Below are positions 47,411 to 59,900 of a DNA stretch of 64,000 bases, in pieces. Each line of letters opens with the position of its first letter. Position 1 is the first letter of the stretch. The DNA comes from Diplosphaera chodatii. Its lineage: Eukaryota > Chlorophyta > Trebouxiophyceae > Prasiolales > Stichococcaceae. The notes under the pieces are model-generated. The model worked only from the letters and a program-made list of their open reading frames with translations. It had not been told where the DNA came from and searched no databases. The stretch is from positions 434,001 through 498,000 of the forward strand of contig JAALGY010000001.1 in the NCBI GenBank assembly GCA_032358165.1. Direction: 5' to 3'. The translations under genes and the position numbers were made by a program.

Positions 47411-47943
47411 GCACCGTGCCGCCAGCTGCTATATATACGGTCCTTCAGTTGATGGCAGTGCAGCAGCGGTGGCAGCTTCGCTCCTGTGACATCAACCTTG
47501 TAACAGTTCAGCGCTGCCGGGCTGTCGGCGGCTCCTCCTGCCTGGAGCATACGAACTATCTCTTCTGTTAGCATCCAGTCATGCAGATCCTTTTTCAGTA
47601 GTGTACCTCAGAAAGCAAACCTTCAGGAGCGGGCGAGCTGCACCGAGCATTGTGTACCTACAACGGCCTGTGTAATATTAAAGCACAACTTTTGGACCGG
47701 CAGACTGAGTTCACTGTAGGCCAAAGCTGTACTACTGCTGATTTTAGTTTGGTCCCCCCCTACAGGGGGGGCCAAACTCATGTGTTCACCGGACCGAGTA
47801 ATGACGACCAGATTTCTGGAACGAACGCCAGCGCGTAGCGTGGGGCAGATGCGTCGCGCGATGTTGCACACCTCAGACGTCTGCTCGTGAACCACTCTAG
47901 CTGCTCGTGCGCCCTGAAGCGCGCCCTGATCGCCTTGCTCTAC
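47411..47943. other. Intergenic between bZIP copy 4 and the GT60 gene; TGTAA signals and a G/C hairpin
   Basis: No gene. TGTAA occurs at 47499-47503, about 90 bases after the copy 4 stop, a plausible poly(A) signal, and again near 47671. A strong inverted repeat lies at 47746-47778. Confidence 0.5.
47746..47778. repeat. Near-perfect inverted repeat (hairpin) with C7/G7 stem
   Basis: The left arm AGTTTGGTCCCCCCC and right arm GGGGGGGCCAAACT pair around a TACA loop with one unpaired T. It lies about 335 bases after the copy 4 stop and about 170 before the GT60 ATG. It could be a transcript hairpin in the GT60 5' UTR, a footprint of a small inverted-repeat element, or a 3' end structure. Confidence 0.75.
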
Positions 47944-50745
47944 ATGACAAGGCAACGGGAACGTCACCGCACGAAATTGAAACGGCGGCAATTGATGCTG
48001 GTGGCGTTCTGTCTGCTTTTCGGTGCTCTGGTGCTGGCAGCCTTCCGGCACCGGGCGTCCAAGGGCGGTCGAGGACTGTTCCTGGTATACACATCAGAGC
48101 ACCTGCCAGCAGACGCTCGAGCTGCAAACCAAGATGGCAAGTTCCTCCGTGTATCTACCTACACACAGCAATGTTAACAGCATCGATCGGCACCAGCAGG
48201 CCCGGCTTCAACTGCTGCACAGCAACCCTTGCAGTCATGCATGCAGCAGGGTTGTGGCTGTTGAGTAGCATAGACACTATATATCTTGAGACCCACTCTT
48301 TAGACAAGCTAAGCAAGCTAAGGTGGATACATCGGGTCCTGCTGCAGGCACCAGCGCGGCGCCCGTGCCAACCATCTTTGTGTCAGTCATTGCCTACCGG
48401 GTGAGGTCTGGCGCTTGGAGCTGCGCTCAAATTCGGTTTCTGCTGCCATGAAGCCGAAAGCACTTGGTCAAGGCTGAACAGTTTCAGAGTCAGAGTATAT
48501 TAATGCAGGAGCCAGATTGCCATGCAACATTGGCCAGCTTGTTTGCCACAGCAGCTGAGCCGCGCCGGGTGTTTGCTGGCGTGTGTGAGCAGCGGCTACT
48601 GCCGGCAGGAAGCGACGAAGACTGTGCACCAGAGCGGCTGCCGGCAGAGCTGCGCTCCAATGTAAGCGGCTGGGCTTCTGACACCTTTGAGCCTCCCGGT
48701 ACCACCGATGACCCTGACCATGCGGCTCTTCATTCCAGGAAAGGCCGAGCCTACATATCACCTGTTCCACAGCTATAAGCCTCCTGTTTAGCGCCCAGGT
48801 CCGCATCCACCATATGAACGCCACAGATGCAGCAGGGCCCACGCTCGCACGTGCGCTGGCAGCAGGGCTGTACAGCAAAGAGACATACTGGATGCAGATC
48901 GATGGCCACAGCAGGTGCCTCTTGTACATCTTTCACATCGAAGCAACTGGCGTTGTGCACTAGACATTTCGTGATATAGGGAAGCTTTTGTTTGCTGGTC
49001 CTGTCCTTGCACAGCTGAGTGTAGCACTAAAGCCGCAGGGCTTTGGCGCTCACCATGTGACCTGCGTGACGCGGTGTGCAGCAGCATGGATGGTGTGTAT
49101 TCCTGCACAGGGCGGGGGATCCACACTACATGGACATGCACCTGCAGGTTCGCCCAAAACTGGGATGTGACACTGGTCAGCATGTACCAGGCAGTGCAAC
49201 TGTGTGCGCCCAAGCCTGTGCTATCCACCTACCCCGCCCCAATCGTGGGCTTGCCAGCTGGCACAGCACAGCAGAATACAGCACAGCAAGCTGCCCAGGA
49301 GGCTGCAAGGCGGGTGAGCGGGCAATCACCAGCTGTGCCGTATCTGCACAATGTCGCAGCGCCATTGCCAACATTGACAAAACCTGCATTGTCAGTGAAG
49401 GGCGCTGGTGGCGAGGCCCGCGACAGCCGTGAGCCAGCTGCTGCTGAGGCTGTCAGTGCAGACAGCGGCAGTGCTGCTGCACCACCCTCAAAGCCCGAGG
49501 AGCAGCCCATGATCAGGATCTGCACCGGCGACTTCAGCGGCGGGCCGAACCAGGGCGTGTTCCGACTTGCAGGGCAGACATGCCTGCCCCGTGGACGTGC
49601 TGTCCATGTGCCTTTTGCAGCAGGTGGGGCTGAATACGAGTGATATGCCCTGTGGACACTCGTGGTCATGCACATACCGTCTTGCGCCAGGGTAGCATTG
49701 CTCACAAGTGTGGATCATAGCTGCATGGCAGCAAAGTCCTACAATGTAGCCTTCAGTACCGAGGAGTTGGGGACGAGTGCCCCATGCGTGTGTGTCCTGC
49801 TGACACGTTAGCATGGCTCAGGCGTTGCATTTCTGCAATGCAGCCGGCTTCATGTTTGGCTCTGGCCTGGTGCTCAGCGAGGTGCCCTTTGACCCAGAGC
49901 TGCCCTTTCTTTTTGATGGTGAAGAGGTACGACCGCCTACACCTTGCCAAGTGGAGAATTGCAGCAAGCTGCAGAGTGTCCATGGGTTCATGATTCTGAT
50001 GCGCATGCCCAAACAGAGAGCAACTCGAGTGTGTATGTTGCTGCTGCAGTCGTTGTTCAGCATGCGGCTCTACACAGCTGGCTGGGATGTCTTCACACCT
50101 ACGGAAAATGTGGCGTACCACCGATATGTTCACTATGTGAGTCTGTCCCCAGCACAAATGCACTGGTTCACGGCTGCAGCCAGACTCTTCATCCTGGCAT
50201 GTACCATTCATCACATGCCTTCCAGATGTTCAAGTCATGCACCTCCGATGCCAACAGCACAATGGTATATGCTTTTTTTGCAGGGCGAGCGCAACATCAA
50301 CGTTTTCATGTGGGCAACCTGTAGTCCCTGCTAAGTAGATGTATGTGTCGCATCATGTGATCATGCATGTTGCAGATACGATCGCAGGTTTCCTAGCTGC
50401 AGGGACCACCAGCAGACATGGCTGTCAGCTCAGCTGGACGCAATCGACAAGGTGATGTCGGCATTGCTGACCCTGGCAGCCAGCTGATGCGAGGAGCAAC
50501 GCTTCAAACGGTTGGGGACAGAAGACACTCGGAATACACATTCCATGCAGGTGCTGCACCTGCAAGGCATCAGGCCAGAGCCTCCGAAACCCTACCTGGC
50601 AGCAAACATGTCGCGCTATGGCATGGGCAGCGCTCGCAGCCTGGCTGACTGGCAGCGGTTTGCCGGTGTGGACCTCCAGGCACACAAGGTGCTCAAAACG
50701 TCTGTCAGTGCGATGCTCATTGAGAGCGCGTCACCATCTTGTTGA
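47944..50745 (+). CDS. GT60-family GlcNAc-transferase-like glycosyltransferase, type II membrane protein
   Basis: N-terminal exon from the ATG at 47944 (an upstream ATG lies at 47887): a basic stretch RQRERHRTKLKRRQ followed by about 18 hydrophobic residues (LMLVAFCLLFGALVLAAF), a Golgi-type signal anchor. Catalytic exons: 48348-48400 (PTIFVSVIAYR), 48509-48661 (EPDCHATLASLF), 48799-48914 (VRIHHMNATDAAGPTLARAL; WMQIDGHSR), 49148-49601 (FAQNWDVTLV, KPVLSTYPAPI), 49822-49926 (AAGFMFGSGLVLSEVPFDPE; FLFDGEE), 50050-50136 (MRLYTAGWDVFTPTENVAYH), a 3' exon ending at 50452 (YDRRFPSC) and 50494-50745 (RYGMGSARSLADWQRFAGVD). These blocks follow the GT60 GlcNAc family (Skp1 hydroxyproline GlcNAc-transferase relatives), though those are cytosolic while this has an anchor. 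A 100-residue Ala/Ser/Pro insert lies at about 49290-49500. Junctions between the first two exons and near 50284 are unresolved. Confidence 0.85.
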
Positions 50746-51392
50746 TGCCGTCGTCCACATCGAACCACGCAGCTTTGCCTTTGCTAGCCATGCGTGGAAG
50801 GCAGTTGACTAGTCGGTGCTGATGTAGGTGACAGCAGCAAAGAAGTTTTGCAGGGATGACCTGCCACAAGAGCTTGTTTGCCATGTCGGCAGTTCTGCTA
50901 TGGAGATACAACAGCACACTCGTGATTTTTGAGTGGTTGGCATGTGATGCAACTTTGCGGTCTGTCAAAAGGAAATTCTTAAGGAGATGTTTTGTCAGCG
51001 GTGGAAATGGGACTCGTCCACTGTGGGACTCGCTCTGTCGCACAGCACTTTCGTCTCACAAAGTCACAATGCCGAAAGTTAGGTACACTTCAGTGCGCAT
51101 TTCGTCAAGCGAAATTGTCACTTGTACGTTTTGAGGCTGCTGCGCAGCTCGCAGCAGTCATGTTTTGAACGTGTTGACGAACGATCTTGGATCACAATCG
51201 GCGTCCAGTTCGATCGCTGCGAACCTTCGTGAACTTGCAGGTAACAGCTTCGAGGAGAATCGCAGTTTGTCTGCAGCGAAGTGCATGGTGTCACACGATC
51301 AGAATCTTGTAGCAGTGCATCAGGTCAGGGCATTGCACCAGACTGGGATTGCATCCCTCCTCAAATTTCCCTGCTGCACAGATGACGCCGCA
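50746..51392. other. Intergenic between GT60 and LPEAT-type genes
   Basis: I see no supportable gene. Short reading frames occur but have no family likeness or phase-consistent neighbours. The stretch should contain the promoter and 5' UTR of the acyltransferase gene. Confidence 0.4.
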
Positions 51393-54300
51393 ATGCTGAG
51401 CAGGAAGCGCCGTCAAAGGTCTGGATCTCTGGCCGGCTCTGAAGCCTATACAACTCGCAGCCTACGGGCTCCATCCTCCGGCACCTCCGCAGCTGGAAGG
51501 TCAAACCGCCTAGCCTGATCCCGAGCTGTTCTTCAACCTGCATCTCTTCACGCAAAGAAAGCATGCGTGCGTGTATGAGTTCATGTCGTGAGTACACATA
51601 CTGCGGTGACGCAAAGGAGGACACCAGGACATCGTGTGCCTGGTTGAGTCATCGCCACTGCACCAGCAGTGTCAGACACGAAGCTGAGTGTGCATCACCT
51701 TGACATGTCGTCTGCCACCTGATGCAGCTTCGTGGGCAGCTTGAACACCAGCCGCGCCAGCAGCGTCTGCGGGGACGAACACGGCTCAGACGCCGGAGGC
51801 GGGGTTGACGCAGACACATTGGACGCCGCAATCGCAGCTGCGCAGGTGCCATACAGCACGCCAGACGAGCTACAGCGACTGAAGAGGCGCTCGGCATCCC
51901 GATGCATTGCAGGTGCATGCGAATGAATGTTCAGAGAAACGGTGTGGCGGTTGCTGCATGTGCAGGCTAGCTTCATCAGCCAGGGCTCACCCTCGCCTCA
52001 CGCTGGGCGGCCCCCAGTCAGCCCCACAGCCGCCAGACACCGCCACAGCTTTGGCAGCGACGGTCGCCACAGCTTTGGCGGGCCCTCTCCATCTGCTGGC
52101 GCTGAAACCGGCCTGCACTCCATCCTAGAGGTGTGTGCCCCTGACCGGAGCAGCATGCTGCCCTGCAGCTTTCATCAATATCACTCATGATCCCGATGAT
52201 GCCAATGCCATGTACCATCTGCATGCGTGACGAATGGCAGACTCATTGCATATCAAATTGCAGGGGCGGGCTGCGCAGGACGCAGGTGGGTCCGCCAGCG
52301 CCACGTTCTTCTCAGTGGACGGCGGATCCGACATGAGCGGCATGACCACACGCTCCCGGCGCGGTCACAACCCGCCGCAGCCCAATCACGACATCCCGCC
52401 GCCGCCCAGTGGGGTGGCCCCATCCAAGCCTGCTGAACATCGGGGTCTCCATTCTGGTGCTACCAATGGCGAGACAGGTGCGCCAAGTTGCCTGCTGCAC
52501 CTTCCTCAGAGTAAACCTGCGCTGTCTATCATGCCAGGTTGCCATTCCAGCAGTGTGCACAGCTGTTTTACGTTGCATGCTGGGTCATGTGCATGCAGGT
52601 GTGGCAAGGGCGCAGGATGCACATTCTGGCAAGGCGGACCTGACGAAATACGATGTGCTACACAGCCCGTTCATCGAGCTCGGCAGCCCCTTCACTGCCT
52701 GGTGCGACTTAGATCTGTGACACACATGATTGCCATAGCAATGAAGAACTTCATCGGTTGTGTCAGACACTGCCTGTATCCATGTGCAGTCAGCGGTGCT
52801 TGCAATCCCTGTTGCCACCAGATGAGCAACATCAGGCTATCCTCCTGATACCTCCTGATACAGGGAGGCGGTCAAGGTGGTGGTGCTGCTGCCGCTGCTC
52901 ATCCCGCGCATTCTGGTCATCATGGCCGCCCTGCTCTTCATGGCCGCCTGCAGCTACCTGGCCGGCCTCGGGTGGTGCGCAACCCCTTGTTGTGACCTCC
53001 CTCGTTGCATTCTGCTGCCTAGCTCAACTGTTCGATTCTGTTCTGGCGACGCTGCTCTGGTAGCTTCAGCACATTACGAAGCACATGTCCCGTCTGCAGC
53101 GACCCCGCGCAGCCGCTGCCTCCGCTGCGCCGGGCCGTCGTGGTTGCTGGCAGCAAGGCCACCAAGGTCATGCTGGCGATGCTGGGCGTGTGGGTGCGGG
53201 TGCGCGGGTGGGACAATGTAGAGCGCGGGCGCCGGGAGCACGCCGTGATCATCTTCAACCATGTCTCCTTCGTGAGTCAGCTGACGGCAGTGACCAATTC
53301 CACCTGATAGGCGCTGTCTGGATCGGTGTTGATCGTCACACGCCATTCATCGGCAGCTTACAGTCTTCAGTGTGCTTCATCTGCAGCCATGTAGCGTCAT
53401 GTTCTTGCCGCTCAGCTGCATCTGCAGAGCGAAAGTGACAAAAGGAGAGCGTGTGCATGTGAATATATCTGCACCCCTTGCATCAACATCATCATTGACG
53501 GGTCGTACTGGTGTCGCAGCTGGACTCAGTGGTACTGATGTCGATGTTTGCGCCGTCGGGCGTCGCCAAGGCCAGCATAGCCTCTTGGCCCCTGGTCGGC
53601 ACCTGCGTCTCCGCCTTCAATGTGAGCTTTTCCGGGCCTCAGCCACTGCACACTGCAGTTTGCTGAGATGCCCTGGTTGAATTAACAAGTACTCAAGGTT
53701 GCGATTATGCCTGCATAGAGACAGGTGCCATTTTGACAGATGTGAAGTTCAGTTGTGCCGCTGCAATGTTTCAGACCATCTGGGTGGCAAGGGAGTCGGT
53801 GGACCGGGGGCCCGCCAGCAGCAATGGCGGCAGCAGTGGCGGTCAGAAAGCTGCCGCCACCCCACAGGCAGCCATCGCCGCCGCCAAGCACGAGCAGCCA
53901 CGCAGCAGGGCCACTGACGCTGGCGCGCCCGCCGCCGACGTGGCACAGATCATTAAGGAAAGGTGATCAGCAGCATCCCTTGCAGCCTTGACACCATGCC
54001 ATAAGGCGGCCAAACCTAGGACTGCCGCCGGGGCAACAACTCTGCCTTGTCTCACAATGTGCATAGCCCTTTATCTGGTACGCCGCCGAGAATCACCAGC
54101 AGCATTCCGCAGGGCGCACGACCAGCGGTACCCGCAGCTGTGCATCGCGCCGGAGGGCACCTGCTCGCACGGGCGCTGCCTGCTGCAGTTCCGGCGCGGC
54201 GCCTTCCTGCCGGGCCACCCTGTGCTGCCGGTCATCCTGCGGTACCGCTGGCGGCGCCTCAACCCCGCCTGGACGCTGCTGAACGAGGGCGTGCTGGCGG

Positions 54301-55077
54301 TGAGGCGGCATGAACCTGGAGATGGCTGACTGTACCATACCAAGAGGCTTCCATCACGCTGTGCTATCAGTGGCACCACTTGAAAGGCTTGAAAGGTGAC
54401 GAGCAAGGCCGATGGCAGGCTGCCAACCTGCAACCAGGCAGCAGGCAGACCCAGCTCATTCGGACGCTTGCCTGCATCTGCCCCTCCTGTGTGGTATAGC
54501 ATGGTTGGCAGCTCCATGTCAATGCTGACACTGCAACGGGATGCATTTGTCATTGTGTGGGAGATCAAATGAGTGCGGCTTCGTCATGCCCTGCAGCTGC
54601 GGCTCATGTGCCAGTTCGTCAACGTGCTGGACGTGGAGGTGCGGCCGCCGTACATGCCGTCAGCCGACGAGCGGGACGACGCAGCGCTGTATGCCGCCAA
54701 CGTGCGGGCGCTGTACGCAGCGCAGACGGGCTGGCCGCTGGTGGAGCAGTCGCAGCGGGAGTTCACTGCCCTGTGCAAGGTGCGCCTGGGCCGAGTTTTG
54801 GTTGCTAGCATCGTACATGACCTGCCAAGCCGGCTGCAGTCATGCGGGCGATTCAAGATTGATGGCTTTGCATCCGGCCGCAGCTTACTGCACCCAGAAC
54901 TGTTGCATGCTAAAGTGTGTGCATACTAAGCTTTGCCATCTTTGAACACTACAGGCAGGCGTCACGGTGAACTTGGATGGCAGCCGAATCCAGGCGCCGC
55001 CTGGCGTGCTGGACGAGCGCATGTGCATGGATCTGTCCAAGTACATGCGCGGGGGCGGCGGAAGCAAGGCAGACTAG
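51393..55077 (+). CDS. Lysophospholipid acyltransferase, LPEAT/LPCAT type (12 exons)
   Basis: Re-acylates lysophospholipids at the ER membrane (land-cycle-type phospholipid remodelling). Exons: 51393-51418, 51728-51845, 51966-52130, 52264-52477, 52599-52701, 52864-52971, 53100-53271, 53520-53621, 53774 to about 53964, about 54109-54300, about 54598-54779, about 54956-55077. Phases agree through the exons checked. The N-terminal ~190 residues are Ser/Gly/His-rich with a repeat RHSFGSDG/RHSFGGPS. Then YDVLHSPFIELGSPFTAW leads into a membrane segment (VVLLPLLIPRILVIMAALLF). The acyltransferase motif H(X)4D is formed across a splice (HVSF/LD), and block III reads APEGTCSHGRCLLQFRRGAF with FLPGHPVLPVILRY. 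The C-terminus has DVEVRPPYMPSADERDDAAL. A low-complexity Ala/Gly/Ser insert (about 53800-53940) splits the core. The first 26-base exon is the least certain. LPEAT is favoured over GPAT9/AGPAT. Confidence 0.85.
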
Positions 55078-55423
55078 CGAGGCTTGCGCCGGTGCCCCAG
55101 CCAAGGTCAAACGTGTTAGCAGACAGTTGCACTATGACCTTCACATGCCAAGCATGTTGCACAGCAGCAACATGCGACCGGTGCGCAAAGGTTGCGGCAG
55201 CATCTTGATGAAGGGTGCTTACAACCACAATATAGGGACTCAGACAGTAAGCGCTTGACCGTGATTGATGGGTTTGGTAATCCACAACACTCAACGGGGT
55301 AAGACCGGCTGACCTGGTGGATGGTGCGCCCCTGCCGCGGCCCTGATCGATCACTGGGCTCCGACAGACTTCCCACCAGTTTCGGCATGTTCTACTGAAC
55401 CGGCGGCCGGCTGACGGCCGTGC
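55078..55423. other. Intergenic, 3' of the acyltransferase gene
   Basis: Nothing supportable. If the small minus-strand gene at 55427-55950 is real, its 3' UTR and that of the acyltransferase gene converge here. Confidence 0.4.
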
Positions 55424-55426
55424 TGC

Positions 55427-55950
55427 TTACCTTGCGGGCTGCGGAAAAGCTTGCTCGTAAGCAGCACAGGTTCGAGACAGGTGATTAGCGTGGGGGTGCG
55501 GCCCCGATGCCACAGTCGTGGTAGTGCCGCCAGATTTTCCGACAGCAGAGGGCCTTGCAGCTGCAGGCGCGGCAGACGACAGGCGGTTGCTGAGCTCCGC
55601 CACCCACGCCGAGAGGTGCAGTTGCGCTCGCATGATGGCGATCAGTGCTCTTTGGGTAGAAGGAAGAGATTTCCCTTTGCTCACAGCTTCTTGACAAGTG
55701 TCGGTCGCGATCCTCCATAGCTGGCCAGACAACCAGCTGCTGCTTCAAGGCACCTCTCTAGCCTCAAACGGACTCGGTGACCATGGCCACGGTCTCTGCA
55801 CCGTAATTTCTCCGCCGCTCAGTTGCGGCCTGCACAGGGGTTTGCACGGTGCACTCCGGAAGGTGTCTCGTCAGCAGATGTGGCATTCGCTCCGTGGCCG
55901 CCGCTCGCACATCGGCGGCGTCTGCAATGGCACTTGCTGCTCATGCAGTG
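55427..55950 (-). CDS. Possible small two-exon protein, about 100 aa, function unknown
   Basis: A minus-strand open frame from about 55738 to the stop at 55427 has protein-like composition: LWRIATDTCQEAVSKGKSLP, RALIAIMRAQLHLSAWVAEL, then a Ser/Thr/Pro/His-rich tail ending EQAFPQPAR. It lacks its own ATG but begins next to AG acceptors in phase 2. A phase-2 donor exists after ATGAGCAGCAA near 55947, giving MSSN as a possible first exon. The helical stretch looks like a small coiled-coil subunit; I do not recognise the family. It would be convergent with the acyltransferase gene and divergent from the fifth bZIP gene. Coding status is unproven. Confidence 0.3.
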
Positions 55951-56977
55951 CCTCTTCCGTTGCAAGCATGTGCCTTGTGCTGTTCTATGCACGTTACATG
56001 TAGGTACCCCGCTTGCTGGCTAACTGTGACAAAGTCAGCCAGGTCATCAGACAGCACTTCTCCGTGAATTCACGCCTGCCCAGAGCCGCTGCTGTTGCCT
56101 GTGTGATCAGCCAGACTAGCCCGACGTTGGGCATATGTCCAATGGTGACACCTCGGCTCGAAAGTGTCCACCAGCAGGATCGTTCCGTCTGTGACCTCAG
56201 ATCATCAGCCATCGGTGGTCAACTGCAGCCTTATGACTGTCACGCCTTCCCGCACGCATGAACAACTTGAATGATGTGACTGCTGTTCATGCAGCAGGCT
56301 GCCCCTTCAGTGATGGCAGATACCGTGGGTTGCTTTGCCTCAGGTATGCTGCCCGATGCACGCGAAGTGCTAGGATGATGCAGAAGCTCACATGCACCAT
56401 ACCTCAGCATCCTGTATGTGCGTGTGTCAAGTTTGCGCTCTGCCACCCATGACTGCATCATGCAGGTCAGCACGGCGCACCGCAGCCACAGCAGTGCACC
56501 GATGCCGGGACCCCTTCAGGTGCCGCAGCCACCACCGGCGGCACCGACTTCACACACTTCTCTGCAGCGCCTGAGGCATCTCGGTACCGCAGCCCCTTCC
56601 ACAGCGCAGCAGCTGACGCCGCTGCCGCTCAGGGCCTGGTGCGATGTGCTCTGCCTGATGGTCGGCACCTTCTGCTGCAAGCTCTGCTTCGTTGTTGGCA
56701 TGCAGCGAGGAGACAGTGAGCCCTTGATACTATGTGACTATCTTCAAGCAGGAGGTGCCTATTGCAATGATGGGCTGGACATCAAGTGACACGACCTCCG
56801 ACCAGGACGTCACAGCCATCGTCAAGACTCCATCAACTCGTCAGCATAGTTGTGATAGCTGGCCAGGGTCCATCCTGAAGATGATGTCAGTGTTTCCACA
56901 AATACTTTCAGAAATGTGTCTTCCTCAACATGTGCGCATGCTAACGAAAGCTGCTTGGGTGTGTTGTGACGACAGGC
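55951..56977. other. Intergenic / upstream region of the fifth bZIP gene
   Basis: One open stretch at about 56463-56640 (SSAPMPGPLQVPQPPPAAPT) resembles the low-complexity N-termini of neighbouring factors and could be an earlier exon, but no ATG or phase-consistent link was established. Otherwise nothing is supported. Confidence 0.35.
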
Positions 56978-59900
56978 ATGCGCAAGGTGGCAGCAGCACT
57001 ACCTCCAGTGGATCCTGTGAGCAATGGGCTGCCACCAGACATGGGCTCCGGCACTTTCGAGCGCATAATGGTGCGATACAAGTCGTTCCACTGAAGGCAT
57101 TGGTACAAGACCTTTTCTTGGATGCTTGCTCTGCACAATGTCGACAGAAATATGCACATTGCTGTCTTGGACCTGATCCGACTGGTGAAGCTGCTTGGCA
57201 TGCCTGCAGGATCCTTCTCAGGTGGCAGTGCCGGTGTCCACCGGCGGCAAGTCGGAGGTTGCAGATGACAGCCACAACCTGGAGCCGGGCGCTGCTGTTG
57301 CAGTCAAGCCCGTCAGCAGCACCCCACGGCGCACGGGTGCCCTGCCACCCAGCAGCCACAGCGACAGGTCATTGCTCTGTCCACGACATCTTCAAGCCAA
57401 GCATCCCTTACAAGAACCCTGATTTGTGCCTGATACTGCGTACAGCGTGCATGCTGAAATTCTCCTCATGTTTGCAATGATGTGATGTGTGCATGACCTC
57501 TGCATGCAGTAGCCGAGCCGGGCTGGGGCTGCCGCCGCTGGGCAGCAGGCCCCTCAGCACCTCGCTGGCACAACTCGCTGGTCGCTCCCCCAAGGCCAGC
57601 AGCATCTTAGTGACCACCAGCGATGACGTGAACAGGTGCAAGCACCTGCAGCCATGCGTGCTGGTGCAACCGCATGTTAGCGCCAACCATCTCCTCGCCA
57701 TGGGCTCACAACTTCGTGCAGCCGCATGTGGCCGCGCCCACATACCCACCAGGCACCAGCAGCCACCGATGCATGTTCACTCTATGACTTCACGTTCATG
57801 TCAGTATAGCATGCTCGCATCTTGCTGGCGAACCGCCGCCCTCCCACAGAAGCATGAATCTGTGTCATGCACGACGCCTAACCAACCATGTCAAGGGATC
57901 CACATGTCACGAATTGTGTAGGACCCCTGACAGGTATGCCAGGAGAACCTGGCAATGATACGATGTGCATGTTGCTCGCCTCAGGCGAACGGAGGCCGCT
58001 CGGCGTGCATCGGAGGTCAAGGCCCTGCTGGGCGCTGCCGAGACGCAGCCGCTAAAGCAATCCATGCTGTGTCGCGGCAGCGCTGATGCTGGTATGCAAA
58101 GCATGCCTGCAGTCCATATCTGTGCTGCAAGTGTGGCACTGTGTATATATGTGTCGGCAGCAGCGATTTGCACAACACTCATAGGATGCATGGAGGATGC
58201 TTGCTGGCGTGCATGCAGTGACAGTGGCATTTGGCGGCATCACCACCGGCGCCGGTGGCCACACGCACAACGACCTTGGTCTTGCTGGCCCGCAGTGCAA
58301 CCCCGGGGCGTATCCTTCAGGTACCCACCCAAGACGTGCCGTCTGCACAGCAGGGGTGCCGCCACTGCTGTTGGCAGACCTGCTGCCAACAACTGCTGCA
58401 GTCGATGGCATGCTTCCTCCTGGGTGCCACTGCTGTTGTGCTGCATGTGTGAATGTCAAAGCATGGCTTCACTGCGATCACAGGGGCGCAGCTCAGTCCC
58501 CGCGGCAGCACCGTGACCACCTCGCTGCCATTCGCCCCGGGCTTTGGCGGCATCGGGCCCATCCGTGGCCGCGGCACCCGCAGCACCGGCGGCGACCCCG
58601 ACTACGCGCCTCCGACCAACAGCAGGTGTGTGAACATACAGCCTACTAGTTGAGCAACCTCACCAGTTCCACAGGAGACCTGTGGAATGATATCCCTAGA
58701 GATGTAGACCAGGATGTGTTCATCAGAGCTGTTCCTGCACAGCACACGCTTCGTCATGTCAGATATCATGATGCAGGCCCACAACTCGTGCTGCATCTCG
58801 CCGCCGTGGACGCGACGCCGTCTCTGCGCAGCGCCTGCCCTCGTTCGACGAGGACTTCACCGACGAGGACGATGTTGACTTTGACGACCTCGGCAGCCCC
58901 CGCCGTGGCCGCAAAAAGGTGGGCAGCTCCTCCACCCAAGCTGCCAATCAACGAGTCTCCAGTATCGAAGCTCAGGTGGATCATTAGAGATGCCTCATCT
59001 GAATAGAGATGGCATCTGCACGACTGCTGCTGATACTGTGTCAGGAGCACCGTGCCCGTGCGATCCTAGACAGGAGCACTTGCTGATGTGCAGGTGGGGC
59101 GGCCAATCACGTTCAAGGGCGACATCAACAACCCCAACCTGACCAACGAGGAGCGCCGCCGCATCAAGAGGTGCAGCAAGATGCTACTGTCTCACATCAC
59201 CCCTTACCAGCCACCCTGCACCCTGTGCCTCTGCCTTGGGGCCGCAGATCTTGATCTTGATGGGCGGATACATTGTGCTCTTGCCCAGAGCTGTCTGGTG
59301 CCGAGGTCGTGGATACCAACGCTGCCAGCCACAGTGTGTCTCAGCGTGCTGGCACTGCATTTGGTACCCTTCGAGCATACAAGTTTGGCTCGCAGGCGCG
59401 TCGCCAACCGGGAGTCGGCGCAGCGGGTGCGCCACAAGCGTCAGGTGCAGCTGGAGGAGCTGCAGGCCAAGGTGCCGCCTGCTCTGACATGAATGCCCTG
59501 TACTGCTTGGCCGTCCGTCGTACTGCATGCATGCAGTGCTGACATGTGGGTCAAGTGGGTGATGCTGCAACCTACCGATGGAGACCCCCTTCTTCTTATG
59601 TAGCCATTGCCATGGATCTGCACTTAGGTTCCCAGTGGCAACCAAGGCTGGTGTGGGTGCATCACTCCCTGCCAGTCCCGCCAGGATGCACACCTGTTCC
59701 TACTGGCTTTGCAGGTTACAGCACTGTCGGAGCAGAACGTGGAGCTCAAGGGTGCGCTGGCTGAAGCTGACGCCGCACGCACGCTGCTGGCAGCGCAGGT
59801 AGCCGACCAGCCCTCTGCTGTTTTCCCTTGACAGCTTGCAGCAGATACATTCACTTTGCAAGATCACGCTGCAGACAGCATGTGTGCTTGCTGCCACGAG

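Noticed and set aside
51695..51976. Minus-strand frame with QTLLARLVFKLPTKLHQVADD, considered as a gene
   Set aside because: The opposite strand supplies a phase-consistent exon (51728-51845) of the acyltransferase gene; the minus frame has no linked exons.
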